A stretch of 64,000 nt of DNA from positions 1 to 64,000 of the forward strand of contig NZ_SMJX01000008.1 of assembly GCF_004348535.1 (NCBI RefSeq), read 5' to 3'. The translations under genes were made by a program, and so were the position numbers. Below, in pieces: positions 9,197-17,815 of the stretch. The notes under the pieces are model-generated. The model made no database searches, was not told where the DNA came from, and was given only the letters and a program-made list of their open reading frames with translations. This stretch comes from Actinomadura sp. KC216. GTDB taxonomy: Bacteria > Actinomycetota > Actinomycetes > Streptosporangiales > Streptosporangiaceae. Within the stretch, counting starts at the first letter, position 1, and each line of letters opens with the position of its first letter.

Positions 9197-9447
9197 TGCA
9201 AATCCTCCGTTTCTGGTGCAGACACCGCTGGCGGCGCTTTCGGTGCTCACGGGCCCCGGCTCGCGGGCTCATTCGTATGAGTGAGGCCGCACCCGGTTTT
9301 GGTCTAGCTGGCCGCACTTGGCCATGTGCTCGGCAGCGGTGACGCCGTGCCCAGCCGCTCCTTGAACTCGTGGTAGCGCGCCGCTGCGACGGCCGCGACG
9401 CTGTGAAGGCCCATCAGGTCGACAATCCGCCGCCAACGGCTCGCGGC
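9197..9447. other. Gap in the cluster with a possible tiny ORF
   Basis: The minus-strand frame that follows the stop of the KAS III-like gene stays open to 9304 and reads LHSVAAVAAARYHEFKERLG, which looks protein-like. It could be a 36-residue peptide starting at an ATG (MGLHS), or the old C-terminus of the upstream gene. No ribosome site supports it. Confidence 0.3.
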
Positions 9448-10491
9448 TCACGGCAGTGCGGCGGAGTCACCGGTGGTCCGGCGGAGCACGACTCCTGTGA
9501 TGTGCATGCCGGCTCCGATGCCGGCCATCACCAGATACTCCGTGGATATCTGGTCGAAGAAGTGCGACAAGTTCACCGGGTAGGTCGCGGTGATTAGGTT
9601 GCCGAACAGGGCCAGCGTCTCGAGATGCTCTTTGGGCTGAATACGCTCCCTCCAGTGATCCAGCAGAGGCCGGATGCCTTGATGGGTGATCAGCATGGTC
9701 TCGTCCGGTCGTATCCCATTTCGATCGAGGAGCGTGCGCACCAACTCGGGCAACCCGTCCTTGATCACGCTGCCCAGGGCCTCCACGCCCGACTGGTTGA
9801 TGTCGATGGTGGCGAGCGGCAGGAGGGTGGCCGGGTCCACCGGCAGGTAGGATCTGCCGGTCAGCTCGATAGGGCGGACGCCCAGAGTGAGGGCGTGGTA
9901 GTTGGAGCTCAGCGTCCGAGATGCATGATCGATGATCGCGAAGGTGGGTGAGGGACCCACGATCACGCTGCCGGCCGCGTCGCCGACACTGGTGGCATGG
10001 CCCTGGGTGTAGTCGAGATGCTGGGACCAGTTGTTTCCCACGGCGACTAGGCAGTGCTGTGCGGTTCCGGAGTTGATCGCTTCCGAGGCCTGAATGAGCC
10101 CGGAAATGAAGTTGGTGAACTCTGTGTTGATGGGCATGACCGCCGCGTCCGGACGCAGCCCGAGCAGATGATGGAGCTCGTAGAGCGGGTTCGGCGTGAG
10201 ATACCGCGGTGCCGTGGCGTACCCGTAGAGCCGGTCGACCGCAGCGGGTTCGAGGTCCGCGGCGGCCAACGCGCGGCGGCAGGACTCGGCCATCAGCTCG
10301 GTGAGAGACTCGCCCGGCTTAAGGTAGTACCGCCGGTCGAGGCCTCGGAAAAGGTGGGATTGGTAGATGCCCTGTGGGTTTCGGCTGCGGTCCATCCCCG
10401 CGAACACCGGATCGTCATTGCGCCGGACGTGCTGGGGCAGGCTGTGGCCGCAGCCGAGGATTCCCGCCTGCTGCCGTTGCGCCTGGTTCAT
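9448..10491 (-). CDS. KAS III (FabH)-like protein lacking the catalytic cysteine
   Basis: A 347-residue thiolase-fold protein; the ATG is preceded by GGAGGA 4 bases upstream. Length and order of motifs fit the KAS III family: a central NSGTAQHCLVAVGNN strand, the VGDAAGSV block (FabH GDGAGA), THQGI with the His, and the FGNLITAT block with the Asn. At the place of the nucleophile Cys (FabH AACAGF) it reads NTEFTNFISG, with Phe125/Thr126 and neither Cys nor Ser. It therefore cannot form the usual acyl-Cys intermediate and may act as an acyltransferase, a chaperone-like partner or a starter-unit selector. Codon use looks like its neighbours. Confidence 0.85.
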   Translation of the reverse strand: MNQAQRQQAGILGCGHSLPQHVRRNDDPVFAGMDRSRNPQGIYQSHLFRGLDRRYYLKPGESLTELMAESCRRALAAADLEPAAVDRLYGYATAPRYLTPNPLYELHHLLGLRPDAAVMPINTEFTNFISGLIQASEAINSGTAQHCLVAVGNNWSQHLDYTQGHATSVGDAAGSVIVGPSPTFAIIDHASRTLSSNYHALTLGVRPIELTGRSYLPVDPATLLPLATIDINQSGVEALGSVIKDGLPELVRTLLDRNGIRPDETMLITHQGIRPLLDHWRERIQPKEHLETLALFGNLITATYPVNLSHFFDQISTEYLVMAGIGAGMHITGVVLRRTTGDSAALP

Positions 10492-10516
10492 CGGTCCTCC
10501 GTAAAGCCAAGAGGCT

Positions 10517-11590
10517 TCAGTAGGTGATCAACGGCTTGATGATGTTCTCTTCCTTGGTGCACATGAGCCGGAAGGCGCGCTCCACCTCATCGAAACGCAT
10601 CCGATGGGTGGTGAGCGGCGTCGGATCGACGCGACCGGTCTCCAGGAGACGGAACATCCGTTGCAGGTGCTCCCGGCCTCCGGATGCGAGGACCGCGCGG
10701 ATAGTCTTGTCGCTGAGGCCCATACCGAAAGAGACGATGGGCACCGGCAGCGGCGCCTGACTCGCCCACCCGTGGTAACCGACGTTAACGATGGTGCCTC
10801 CGGGCTTGGTCGCCCTGATGCACTCTTCGAAGGTCTGATGCGAGCCTAGGGCCTCGATCGCGGAGTCCACCCCGGGTTGGCCCACGACTGCGCGGATCTG
10901 CTCCACGGCGTCCTCCGCCCGCGGGTTTATCACCACGTCCGCCCCCAGCCGACTGGACAAACGAGCCCGGTCAGGCCGCGTGGCCGTGGTGATGACCAGC
11001 CCTGCCCCCAGCAGCCGGACGCCGATCGTGGTGCACAGACCGACCGGCCCCTGCGCGAAGATCGCGACAGTCCCACCGACGGGGATCTGGGCATTCTGCG
11101 CTGCCACGATTCCGGTGCTCATGACATCCAGGGCGTACAGCGCCTGCTCGTCGGAGACCGCCTCTGGGACTGCGACCAGGTTGTAGGCCGCGTCGGGTAC
11201 GCGGAAGTACTCCGCCAGGTTCCCATCGCGCTGCACCGTCCATTTGTAGCCGCCGAGCATCCCGCCGCACTGGGTCGGATGCCCCGACTGGCAATAGTCG
11301 CAACGGCCACATGGAGTGACGCCGCCAACGGCCACGCGGTCACCCTCACGGAAGCCCTTCACCTTTTCCCCCAAGCGGTGAACTATCCCCACGCTCTCGT
11401 GGCCGAGCACTTGGTCGAGTGGGATGGCGACCGCTCCAGAGATGGTGTGGATATCGCTGGTGCAAATGCTCGACATGGTGGTTCGCACTACGACGTCGTC
11501 GGGGCCTGGTTCCGGAATGGGTTTTTCGATCAGTCCCACCCTATTCGTTCCGAGGAACGCCAGCGCCTTCATGCGCGCCCCAGTGGCCAT
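10517..11590 (-). CDS. Zinc-dependent medium-chain alcohol dehydrogenase
   Basis: A 357-residue protein, start ATG 11590 with GAGAGGAG upstream. SICTSD provides the catalytic-zinc Cys, GHESVG the catalytic-zinc His-Glu, and PCGRCDYCQSGHPTQC the four-Cys structural zinc loop. A Rossmann segment (VAIFAQGPVGLCTTIGVRL) follows, so it should oxidise an alcohol or reduce an aldehyde/ketone with NAD(P). It lies 25 bp upstream of the KAS III-like gene in the same operon and probably tailors the chain or its release product. The substrate cannot be read from sequence. Confidence 0.9.
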   Translation of the reverse strand: MATGARMKALAFLGTNRVGLIEKPIPEPGPDDVVVRTTMSSICTSDIHTISGAVAIPLDQVLGHESVGIVHRLGEKVKGFREGDRVAVGGVTPCGRCDYCQSGHPTQCGGMLGGYKWTVQRDGNLAEYFRVPDAAYNLVAVPEAVSDEQALYALDVMSTGIVAAQNAQIPVGGTVAIFAQGPVGLCTTIGVRLLGAGLVITTATRPDRARLSSRLGADVVINPRAEDAVEQIRAVVGQPGVDSAIEALGSHQTFEECIRATKPGGTIVNVGYHGWASQAPLPVPIVSFGMGLSDKTIRAVLASGGREHLQRMFRLLETGRVDPTPLTTHRMRFDEVERAFRLMCTKEENIIKPLITY

Positions 11591-11687
11591 CGTTTTGCTC
11601 CTCTCAGGTGGACATGTCGCACTGCGCGGCATGCGCCGTTTTGAAGTTCGGCAAGGACGAAACTTCCGTCGATCCGTGCCTGTGTGG

Positions 11688-12473
11688 TTAACGCGGCGAT
11701 GCCTCGGGTCCGAGCGGCGCGGCGAGGAAACCTCCGTCGGCGATCACGGTCTGGCCGCTGATCCAGCTCGCTTCCGAAGAGGCGAGGAAGATCGCCACGT
11801 TCGCGAGTTCAGCCGGGGTTCCCAGCCGGCGCAGCGGTGTCACCGACTCAAGCGCGGACCGCAGTCTGGCGGCGTCGGGGAAGCGTTCAGCCGCCTCACT
11901 GTCCAGTGGCCCCGCGGACGCGGCGTTGACCCGGATGCCCTTCGGGCCGAACTCGGCCGCCAAATAGCGGGTCAATGCCTCTAGGGCCGCTTTGCTGGGG
12001 CCGACCCCGGCATAGCCTGGCAGGACGAAGTTGGCGCCGGTCGCCGAGATGTTGACGATGGCAGCACCGGGCGGCATGGATCGGACAGCTTCGGACGCGC
12101 ACCACAACGGCCCCAGATAGTTGGTCGTCACCGCCCGCATCAGGTGCTTTTCGGTAAGGGACGTGAAGGGGGCCATTGCCCCAGACGCCGCGTTGTTGAC
12201 CAGAATATGCAAGCGCTCGTGTCGCTCTCGTACTCTGTCGAACATCGCCACGACCGCTTCGTGGTCGGCTACATTGGCGCGCACCAGCTCCGCTGACCCG
12301 CCGTCGGCGATGATCTGCTGCAGCGTGGCCTCGGCTCGCTCGGAATCGCGGCAGTAGTTGAGGATGACATGTGCACGCCCGCTCGCCAGCCGGGCGGCGA
12401 TCAGCGCGCCCATGCCGTGGCCTGCGCCCGTTACCAAGGCAGTTTGTCCAGAGAAGTCGTAGCTGACAGTCAT
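11688..12473 (-). CDS. SDR enoyl-ACP reductase, FabL-like
   Basis: A 262-residue short-chain dehydrogenase. The true start ATG 12473 overlaps the stop of the KAS II gene (ATGA). It has TGAGHGMG (cofactor loop), NNAAS, and the Tyr154-x6-Lys161 spacing typical of enoyl reductases, not the YxxxK of ordinary SDRs. The segment SKAALEALTRYLAAEF closely resembles Bacillus FabL. Predicted reaction: NAD(P)H reduction of trans-2-enoyl-ACP. With KAS II, FabG, ACP and AT beside it this completes an elongation cycle except for a dehydratase. It could alternatively be an inhibitor-resistant FAS enzyme for self-protection. Confidence 0.82.
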   Translation of the reverse strand: MTVSYDFSGQTALVTGAGHGMGALIAARLASGRAHVILNYCRDSERAEATLQQIIADGGSAELVRANVADHEAVVAMFDRVRERHERLHILVNNAASGAMAPFTSLTEKHLMRAVTTNYLGPLWCASEAVRSMPPGAAIVNISATGANFVLPGYAGVGPSKAALEALTRYLAAEFGPKGIRVNAASAGPLDSEAAERFPDAARLRSALESVTPLRRLGTPAELANVAIFLASSEASWISGQTVIADGGFLAAPLGPEASPR

Positions 12474-13726
12474 GGCATCTCCGGTGGCACGATGACGACG
12501 CTCGCATTCTGGCCGCCGACTCCGAAGGAGTTGGACACCACCGGTCCCGAGTCCACCCGGCGCGGAGCACCGGCGACGACGTCGAGGCCCGCGCAGTCGT
12601 CGGACAACCGGTCGAACCCGCCAGTGGGCGGCACCAGCCCGTCGCGGGCGGACAGCACCGCGACGATCGCCTCGACGGCTCCCGCCGCCCCGACCGCGTG
12701 GCCGAACACGCCTTTGGACGCGGTAACCGGGGGCGGCGCGCCGTTGAACACCGTTAGCAGAGCGCGAGCCTCGGCCGCATCGCCGACCGGGGTCGCCGTG
12801 GCGTGGCAATTGACCTGTGTGATGGCCGCGGGTGTCAGGTCCGCATCGCGAATCGCCGCACGCATGCATTCCACGACCCAACGACCCTCTGGGTGAGGCG
12901 CGGTGATGTGGTGGCTGTCGCTCGTGCGACCACAGCCTGCGATCTCCCCGTAGATCCGTGCTCCGCGCGCTGCAGCCAACTCGTATCGCTCGAGCATCAG
13001 ATACGCGGCACCTTCCCCCATGACATAGCCGTCCCGGTCGGCGTCGAATGGCCGGGATGCCTGTCCCGGATCGTCATTTCGACTGGACAGAGCACCGGTT
13101 TGCCCAAACGCCGCCAACATCAGAATTCCTACACCGTCGGTATCAACCGCACCGGCCAGCACAGCGTCGGCCTCACCTTCGCGGATCATGCGGGTACCCG
13201 CATTGATCGCATCGGTGCCGGTCGCGCAGGCGGTGGTGGTGGTGACCGATGGGCCGTGCCAGCCCAGTTCCGGGCCGATATAGGCGGCAGGGGAGTTGGC
13301 CATGTGCATCGATGCTGTGAAGGGAGACACGAACTGTGGCCCGCGCTGTGAAATCACGAGTGACGTCTCGTGACAGACCTGGGTTCCGCCGAAACAGGAT
13401 CCGGAGGAAATGCCCGCCCGGAGCGGATCGATCGATGGACTTCCGGCGTCCACATATGCGTCCAGCGCGGCAGCCAGGCCCATCTGGGCGAAGCGGCTCA
13501 TCCGGCGCCTCATCTTCGCAGAGGCGTACGTGTTGGGGTCGAAGTCCTGGATCTGGCAGCCGATCCGGGAGGGTAGACCTGTGGTGTCGAACCCGGTGAC
13601 GAGGGCAGCGGTTGGTCGCGCCGAGCGGACCGCCTCGGTGAAGGACTTCAGATCGCACCCCGCCGGGCTTTTCACCCCCATGCCCGTGATGGCCACCCGC
13701 CAGCGGCCGACATGGTCACGCGCCAT
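12470..13726 (-). CDS. 3-oxoacyl-ACP synthase II (KAS II/FabF type)
   Basis: A 418-residue condensing enzyme. ATG 13726 overlaps the ACP stop (TGATG), so it is translationally coupled. The complete Cys-His-His set is visible: Cys167 in TTTTACATG, His308 in NCHATATPVGD, His343 in KGVFGHAVGAAGA, with Lys338. It extends acyl-ACP by two carbons. Only one KS is present, with no chain-length-factor partner, which is unlike aromatic type II PKS and more like dedicated FAS-type chains. It forms an operon with ACP upstream and enoyl reductase downstream. Confidence 0.93.
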   Translation of the reverse strand: MARDHVGRWRVAITGMGVKSPAGCDLKSFTEAVRSARPTAALVTGFDTTGLPSRIGCQIQDFDPNTYASAKMRRRMSRFAQMGLAAALDAYVDAGSPSIDPLRAGISSGSCFGGTQVCHETSLVISQRGPQFVSPFTASMHMANSPAAYIGPELGWHGPSVTTTTACATGTDAINAGTRMIREGEADAVLAGAVDTDGVGILMLAAFGQTGALSSRNDDPGQASRPFDADRDGYVMGEGAAYLMLERYELAAARGARIYGEIAGCGRTSDSHHITAPHPEGRWVVECMRAAIRDADLTPAAITQVNCHATATPVGDAAEARALLTVFNGAPPPVTASKGVFGHAVGAAGAVEAIVAVLSARDGLVPPTGGFDRLSDDCAGLDVVAGAPRRVDSGPVVSNSFGVGGQNASVVIVPPEMP

Positions 13727-13986
13727 CACGACGATGCCATTGCGTCGGTGGCCAGCGTGATCAATTCGGCCGGTGTGGCGACCTGGAGGATCGCGGACTT
13801 GGTGAGCGGTATGCCCCGTTCACGCAGAATAACAGCGACCTCTGCGGAATCCAACGAGTCCAGGCCCAGGTCCTCCACGAGGTTCACCGAAGGGGTGACC
13901 TGCTCGACGTGGATGGAGAGCACTTCTGCGAGTGCCCGGCGGATAGTGGTGTCAAGCTCTGTATTGCTGATGTTTTCTGCGGTCAT
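13726..13986 (-). CDS. Acyl carrier protein
   Basis: An 86-residue protein with the phosphopantetheine site DLGLDSLDS (Ser44) and typical helical layout. Ribosome site AAAGGAGA precedes the ATG. It lies 11 bp after FabG and overlaps KAS II by one base. It is the dedicated carrier for this pathway. The C-terminal half (VAVILRERGIPLTKSAILQV) is more like discrete secondary-metabolism carriers than housekeeping AcpP. Confidence 0.93.
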   Translation of the reverse strand: MTAENISNTELDTTIRRALAEVLSIHVEQVTPSVNLVEDLGLDSLDSAEVAVILRERGIPLTKSAILQVATPAELITLATDAMASS

Positions 13987-13997
13987 GGGAGTCTCCT

Positions 13998-14738
13998 TTA
14001 CATGCCGATGGATGTGCCGCCGTCCACGGGGATGGCGGCTCCGGTGATGTAGGTGCCGTCGGCGCCGCAGAGGAAGCAGACGGCGGCGGCGATCTCTTCG
14101 GCTGTGCCGAAGCGGCCGAGAGGCACCTGGCGTCGCAGCTCTGTGTACCGCTTGTCAGATAGGTGTGAAATGATCTTCGTTTCGACGAAGCCGGGAAGTA
14201 CCGCGTTGCAGGTAATGCCGCGTCCGGCGAGTTCACGCGCCAGCGACCGTGTCAGGCCGAGCAGCCCGGCCTTGGCCGCCGCGTAATTGCCTTGGCCGGC
14301 AGGCCCGATCAGCGCTGTCACCGAGGAGATGTTCACGATCCGGCCCCACCGGGCCCGCATCATGCCGTGTGCGACCTGGCGGCAGCACAGCAGGGGGCCG
14401 GTCAGATTCACTGCGAGGGCGTCGTGCCATTGCTGGTCGGTCATCTCTATGAGCAGTGCATCGAACAACGCACCGGCCGAGTTGACCAGGATGCCCGTTG
14501 GGCCGTGGGCTGCCTCGGCCGCGGCGAACAGTGCCGCCACGTCGGTCGGCTCTGTGACATCGGCACGGACGGGGAGGCAGCGCCCGCCACCGGCGATGAT
14601 TTCCTCGGCCACAGCGGTGGCCGCTGCCTTGTCTTGACGATAGGAAATGGTGACCAGGTGCCCTTCCCTGGCAAGCCGCCGGGCCACGGATGCGCCGATT
14701 CCACCGGACCCACCGGTGACCACTGCGGCGGCAATCAT
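13998..14738 (-). CDS. 3-oxoacyl-ACP reductase (FabG type)
   Basis: A 246-residue classical SDR: TGGSGGIG cofactor loop (8-15), NSAG (86-89), Ser138, Tyr152 and Lys156 in YAAAK. GAAGGAG lies 7 bases before the ATG. It reduces beta-ketoacyl-ACP to the hydroxyacyl form. It sits between the acyltransferase and the ACP in the operon. Confidence 0.92.
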   Translation of the reverse strand: MIAAAVVTGGSGGIGASVARRLAREGHLVTISYRQDKAAATAVAEEIIAGGGRCLPVRADVTEPTDVAALFAAAEAAHGPTGILVNSAGALFDALLIEMTDQQWHDALAVNLTGPLLCCRQVAHGMMRARWGRIVNISSVTALIGPAGQGNYAAAKAGLLGLTRSLARELAGRGITCNAVLPGFVETKIISHLSDKRYTELRRQVPLGRFGTAEEIAAAVCFLCGADGTYITGAAIPVDGGTSIGM

Positions 14739-14817
14739 GACAACGCTCCTTCGAATGCAGGGGGGAGCAGCATTGCGTCCGTGCTCGTGCCCGGTGAATG
14801 CACGTGGTGTAGCCCTC

Positions 14818-15816
14818 TCATCGGGCGCCGACCCGGTTCGGTGTTCTGGACAGCTGCCCGGTGGGGGTGGGTGATTTGAGCCGGGCGGTCTTGGCGACGC
14901 TGCGGGGGGAGCTCGCGTTGTGCAGGAGCAGGCCCGGCACCGATCGTTTGGCTAGACCGGTGAGGGTGCGGCCATAGCCGACCTCGACGATGGTGTTGGC
15001 GCCGAGCTCGGCCAGCGCGAGCTGGGTGTCAAGCCACCGGACCGGGGTAACCAGGTCGACGGCGACGTGGTCGCCCCAGGGGGTGGAGTCGAAGGGGGGT
15101 GAGCTGGTTCCGTTGTGCACGATCGTGGTGCTGGCCCGCCGGAACCTGACGGCCTTCAGGCGTTCGGCGAACTCCTCGGCCGCCTCCCGCATCAGCGGGC
15201 TGTGGAAGGAGCCGGCGATGTCGAGGCGGATAACGTCGCGGGCACCCAGCAGGGAGGCCTGGGTCATGGCCAGGCGCAGCCCGTCGACGGTGCCGGAGAT
15301 CACTGTTTGAGTCGGGGCGTTGTCGTTGGCCACCCAGCAGGCGGTGTCGGCGCAGGCGGCCTCAGCGATTGCGGCCGAGGCCAGCACCGCGGCCATGCCG
15401 CCAGGGGTCCGCTGGCAGGCTCGCTCGCAGATCTCCGCGCGGGTCGAGACCACCGTGACCGTGTCTTCGGCCGAAAGTACCCGGGCTGCGTACAGTGCCG
15501 AGACCAGGCCGAGCGAATGACCGGCCACCGCGATCGGGGTGAAATCGGGGCCGAGGGTTGACCACGCCATCATTGAGCACAGGACCACGGCCATGTGGGC
15601 GTCGACCGTGCCCTGCGGCGGGTGGCCGGGATCCAGCAGCATGGTCGACAGATCCCGCTGCAGTTGCTGTTCCGCCCGCCTGACCAGGTCCCACGCGGCG
15701 TGGGCCTGCCAGGGCACGCCCATGCATGGCGCCTGCGACCCTTGGCCAGGAAACACCGCGGCGGCCGTGGCCGGAGCGCCGGACGTGGGCGGGGTCGCCG
15801 ACGGCAGGGCGCTCAT
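14818..15816 (-). CDS. Acyltransferase (FabD-type malonyl/acyl-CoA:ACP transacylase)
   Basis: A 332-residue protein; the start ATG 15816 overlaps the DUF5988 stop (ATGA), and the upstream extension of the frame to 16098 is not coding. Motifs: VFPGQGSQ (21-28), AGHSLG with Ser101, and DIAGSFHSPLM with His205. The position often read for extender choice shows GSFHS, which differs from the common GAFHS of malonyl AT, so specificity is open. It loads extender or starter units onto the ACP. Confidence 0.9.
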   Translation of the reverse strand: MSALPSATPPTSGAPATAAAVFPGQGSQAPCMGVPWQAHAAWDLVRRAEQQLQRDLSTMLLDPGHPPQGTVDAHMAVVLCSMMAWSTLGPDFTPIAVAGHSLGLVSALYAARVLSAEDTVTVVSTRAEICERACQRTPGGMAAVLASAAIAEAACADTACWVANDNAPTQTVISGTVDGLRLAMTQASLLGARDVIRLDIAGSFHSPLMREAAEEFAERLKAVRFRRASTTIVHNGTSSPPFDSTPWGDHVAVDLVTPVRWLDTQLALAELGANTIVEVGYGRTLTGLAKRSVPGLLLHNASSPRSVAKTARLKSPTPTGQLSRTPNRVGAR

Positions 15817-16055
15817 TCCGCCACCGCCGTCGCGTAGATCCAGCCGAACGCGGGGAGGTCGTCGCCGCCGTCGCGTACGCACTCCCCGGTAAACTCGAAA
15901 TGCTGGTGCTTGCCGTAGTAGTCGACCGTCACTCGTTCGCCGACTGGCGGCCGTCCGTCCGTCACCGTGATCGGAGCCCGGCAGCGGGTCGGCATCCCCG
16001 CCGGGCCGCCGCGCAGAGCGATGATCCGGTGTTCCGTCATCAAGCCCGTGTTCAT
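15813..16055 (-). CDS. DUF5988-like small protein
   Basis: An 80-residue protein with GAGGAGAGGA before the ATG. The pattern of a short N-terminal ALRGGP segment, then YYGKHQHFEFTGE, then FGWIYATAVAE resembles the DUF5988 family, which recurs in actinomycete biosynthetic clusters without known function. It is translationally coupled to the acyltransferase (ATGA). Confidence 0.72.
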   Translation of the reverse strand: MNTGLMTEHRIIALRGGPAGMPTRCRAPITVTDGRPPVGERVTVDYYGKHQHFEFTGECVRDGGDDLPAFGWIYATAVAE

Positions 16056-16436
16056 GTCCTCTCCTCTTCGCCGCTGCTGCTGGTGGATCGGCCGTCACGC
16101 CCCATCAGCCGACGTGGTGGTCCGCCACCGCCCGCACCTCGGCGGGCGCAGTCTCGGCCCGTCCATCCCGGTAGCAGCGGCTCGGGCCACCCGGATCGGG
16201 TCGCGTTCGGCGGGGTCCACGCGTGCCCGTTCGGCACCGTTGTGACCGCCGCAGTCGTTGGCCGCGACGTCATCTCATCTCCTGACGCAGCGGTCGGCGG
16301 AATCGTGCGTGGCCAAGGCAGGCGCCTCGGCGCGCCGGCCAGGCCGATGTAGCCGGCGTCCTCACCCTCGATCTGTCCGACGAACTCTCGGTCCGGTGAA
16401 CACGCGGTTCGGGTTGTGCTGTACTGATCAAGCCAC
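16056..16436. other. Gap between TenA-like and DUF5988 genes
   Basis: The minus-strand frame of the TenA-like gene runs through here only because of a shift; the sequence it encodes is low-complexity and Pro/Arg/Thr-rich. Another minus frame ending near 16100 reads DDVAANDCGGHNGAERARVD and could be the end of a lost gene. Nothing is supported. Confidence 0.35.
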
Positions 16437-17155
16437 TCACGACCAACTGAGGCACGCGCCTGCCCGGTCGTGATCCGTCGTCTCCATAGCTTCATTTCTC
16501 CCGACTTCTGCCTGCGGGGCGAGCACCGATTTCCAGTAATGGACGACGCACTCGTCCATGAGGCCGCCGACTTCGAGAGCCTGGGCGCGTTGTCGCCCTT
16601 GTCCAGCCCTTCCTGGACGAAATCCAGGACTTGCTCGGACAGGCCATCGGGCGTTTCATCGGCGTGGTATTCGATGATCTCGCCGGCGATGGCGGCCGGC
16701 GCGGCAGCGAAGGCTTCGGCGACCCGAAGGGTGGTGTGGTCGTACCGGTGAAGGTCGGCGAAGATGGCCATGCCGAAGTCGGCCTGGCTGCCGTGCAACG
16801 CGGTCCAGCACAGCAACCCCGGGTAGGCGGTGGACTCCTTGGTCCAGGGTGGGGCGGGCAGTGCGGTGCTGCTCAGCCCTACCGAGGACTCAATGGCGGG
16901 CAGTTCGCGCTGCGCGCTGTAGGCCATGGCACTCAGCGGCTGGGACATCGCGTGGGAATAGCGCAGGGCGCCGAGGGCATAGGCGGTGACCTCGGTGTCG
17001 GCCGCGCTCGACTCCAATCTCACCAGATCGCGAAGTCTCTTCTCGGTGGCACCGTCGCAGCGGATGTGTTCGTACACGCAGTCCAGGTGCCGATCGGACT
17101 CCCGGTTTCCGGTCAGGTCGTCGGCGAGGGATCGCGCGTCCGTGCTGGTGAACAT
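16437..17155 (-). pseudogene. TenA/heme-oxygenase-like helical protein, frame broken by one indel
   Basis: The first gene of the main operon (ATG 17155, GAAGG upstream). The first ~190 residues are all-helical (SHAMSQPLSAMAY, LHGSQADFGMAIFADLHRYD, AGEIIEYHADE), reminiscent of the TenA/heme-oxygenase-like superfamily. At about 16582-16590 the frame shifts; adding one base continues it as AQALEVGGLMDECVVHYWKS to a stop at 16437, about 240 residues in all. Some members of this superfamily are di-iron oxidases acting on fatty acids, but I cannot place a full ligand set, so that role is speculation. The gene is either inactivated or carries an assembly error. Confidence 0.6.
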
Positions 17156-17250
17156 GGAACATCAGTGCCTTCGAATATCGTTCCCTGCCTGCTCGGGCAA
17201 CGTTACCCCCGGACTTTGAGATAAACCCGCCATTTGCGAGCTGGCGTGCA

Positions 17251-17278
17251 TGTCAGAAGTTTGTCAGTGCGATGTCAT
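17251..17278 (-). promoter_or_regulatory. SARP-type operator upstream of the main operon
   Basis: Three direct hexamers, TGTCAG (17251), TGTCAG (17262) and TGTCAT (17273), are spaced by exactly 11 bp (one helical turn), the classic SARP recognition layout. It lies about 95 bp upstream of the 17155 start. The same motif and spacing occur at 19818. Confidence 0.75.
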
Positions 17279-17524
17279 CGAAAAATCAGAACGATAGAGA
17301 TCAGCGGGAGAGATGACAGTGGGCAACCACGAAAGAAAGGCCGCCGATGAAAAGTGTCGGCGTATCCCGTGCCTCAAAATCGGCGGCGGCCGGACCGTCG
17401 AGGAGTCGGGGCCGCCGGGTCCCGCGGACCCGCAACGACCCCCGGTGAAGATCACCCGCCTCCACCATCCCCAGGGAACCGGCGGGCCGGCAAGGTCCGG
17501 GGCCGCGCTCGGCGCGGCCATGGC

Positions 17525-17815
17525 TCAGGACGCCAGCAGGACCTTGCCCGTCCGGCCTGGCCGCCCCGCCTGCTGGACGGCGTCCCTCACCTCCGGCTGG
17601 GGGAACCGCCACGTCCGTCGCGACGTCACCGGACCGGGCCGTCGCGCTGACCTCGTCACCGAGCTCGGCACGCTGCGCGGCAGTGAGGGTCCGCACGTGC
17701 TCGGGAGCCAGAAGCCGCTCACATGGACGGACCGGAACACCAGGTCCGCGACCGGTACGACAGCGGGGTCCTCGGTCAGCATGCGTACACGGTGAAGCTG
17801 ACGACAGGCCCGCGC
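17525..17815 (-). pseudogene. C-terminal fragment of an MDR enoyl/quinone reductase
   Basis: Read across frames, the minus strand gives ADLVFRSVHVSGFWLP, then TLTAAQRAELGDEV, then EVRDAVQQAGRPGRTGKVLL and a stop at 17525. This is the tail typical of zinc-free MDR reductases (adLiF...vrGFW ... GKvll). At least two indels break it, and no Rossmann or N-terminal part is present, since the preceding sequence is the desulfurase-like gene. It looks like a deletion that fused the two. Confidence 0.65.

Noticed and set aside
16056-16436. C-terminal extension of the TenA-like frame (to 367 residues)
   Set aside because: The extension is out of frame with the real protein after an indel and has Pro/Arg/Thr-rich junk composition.
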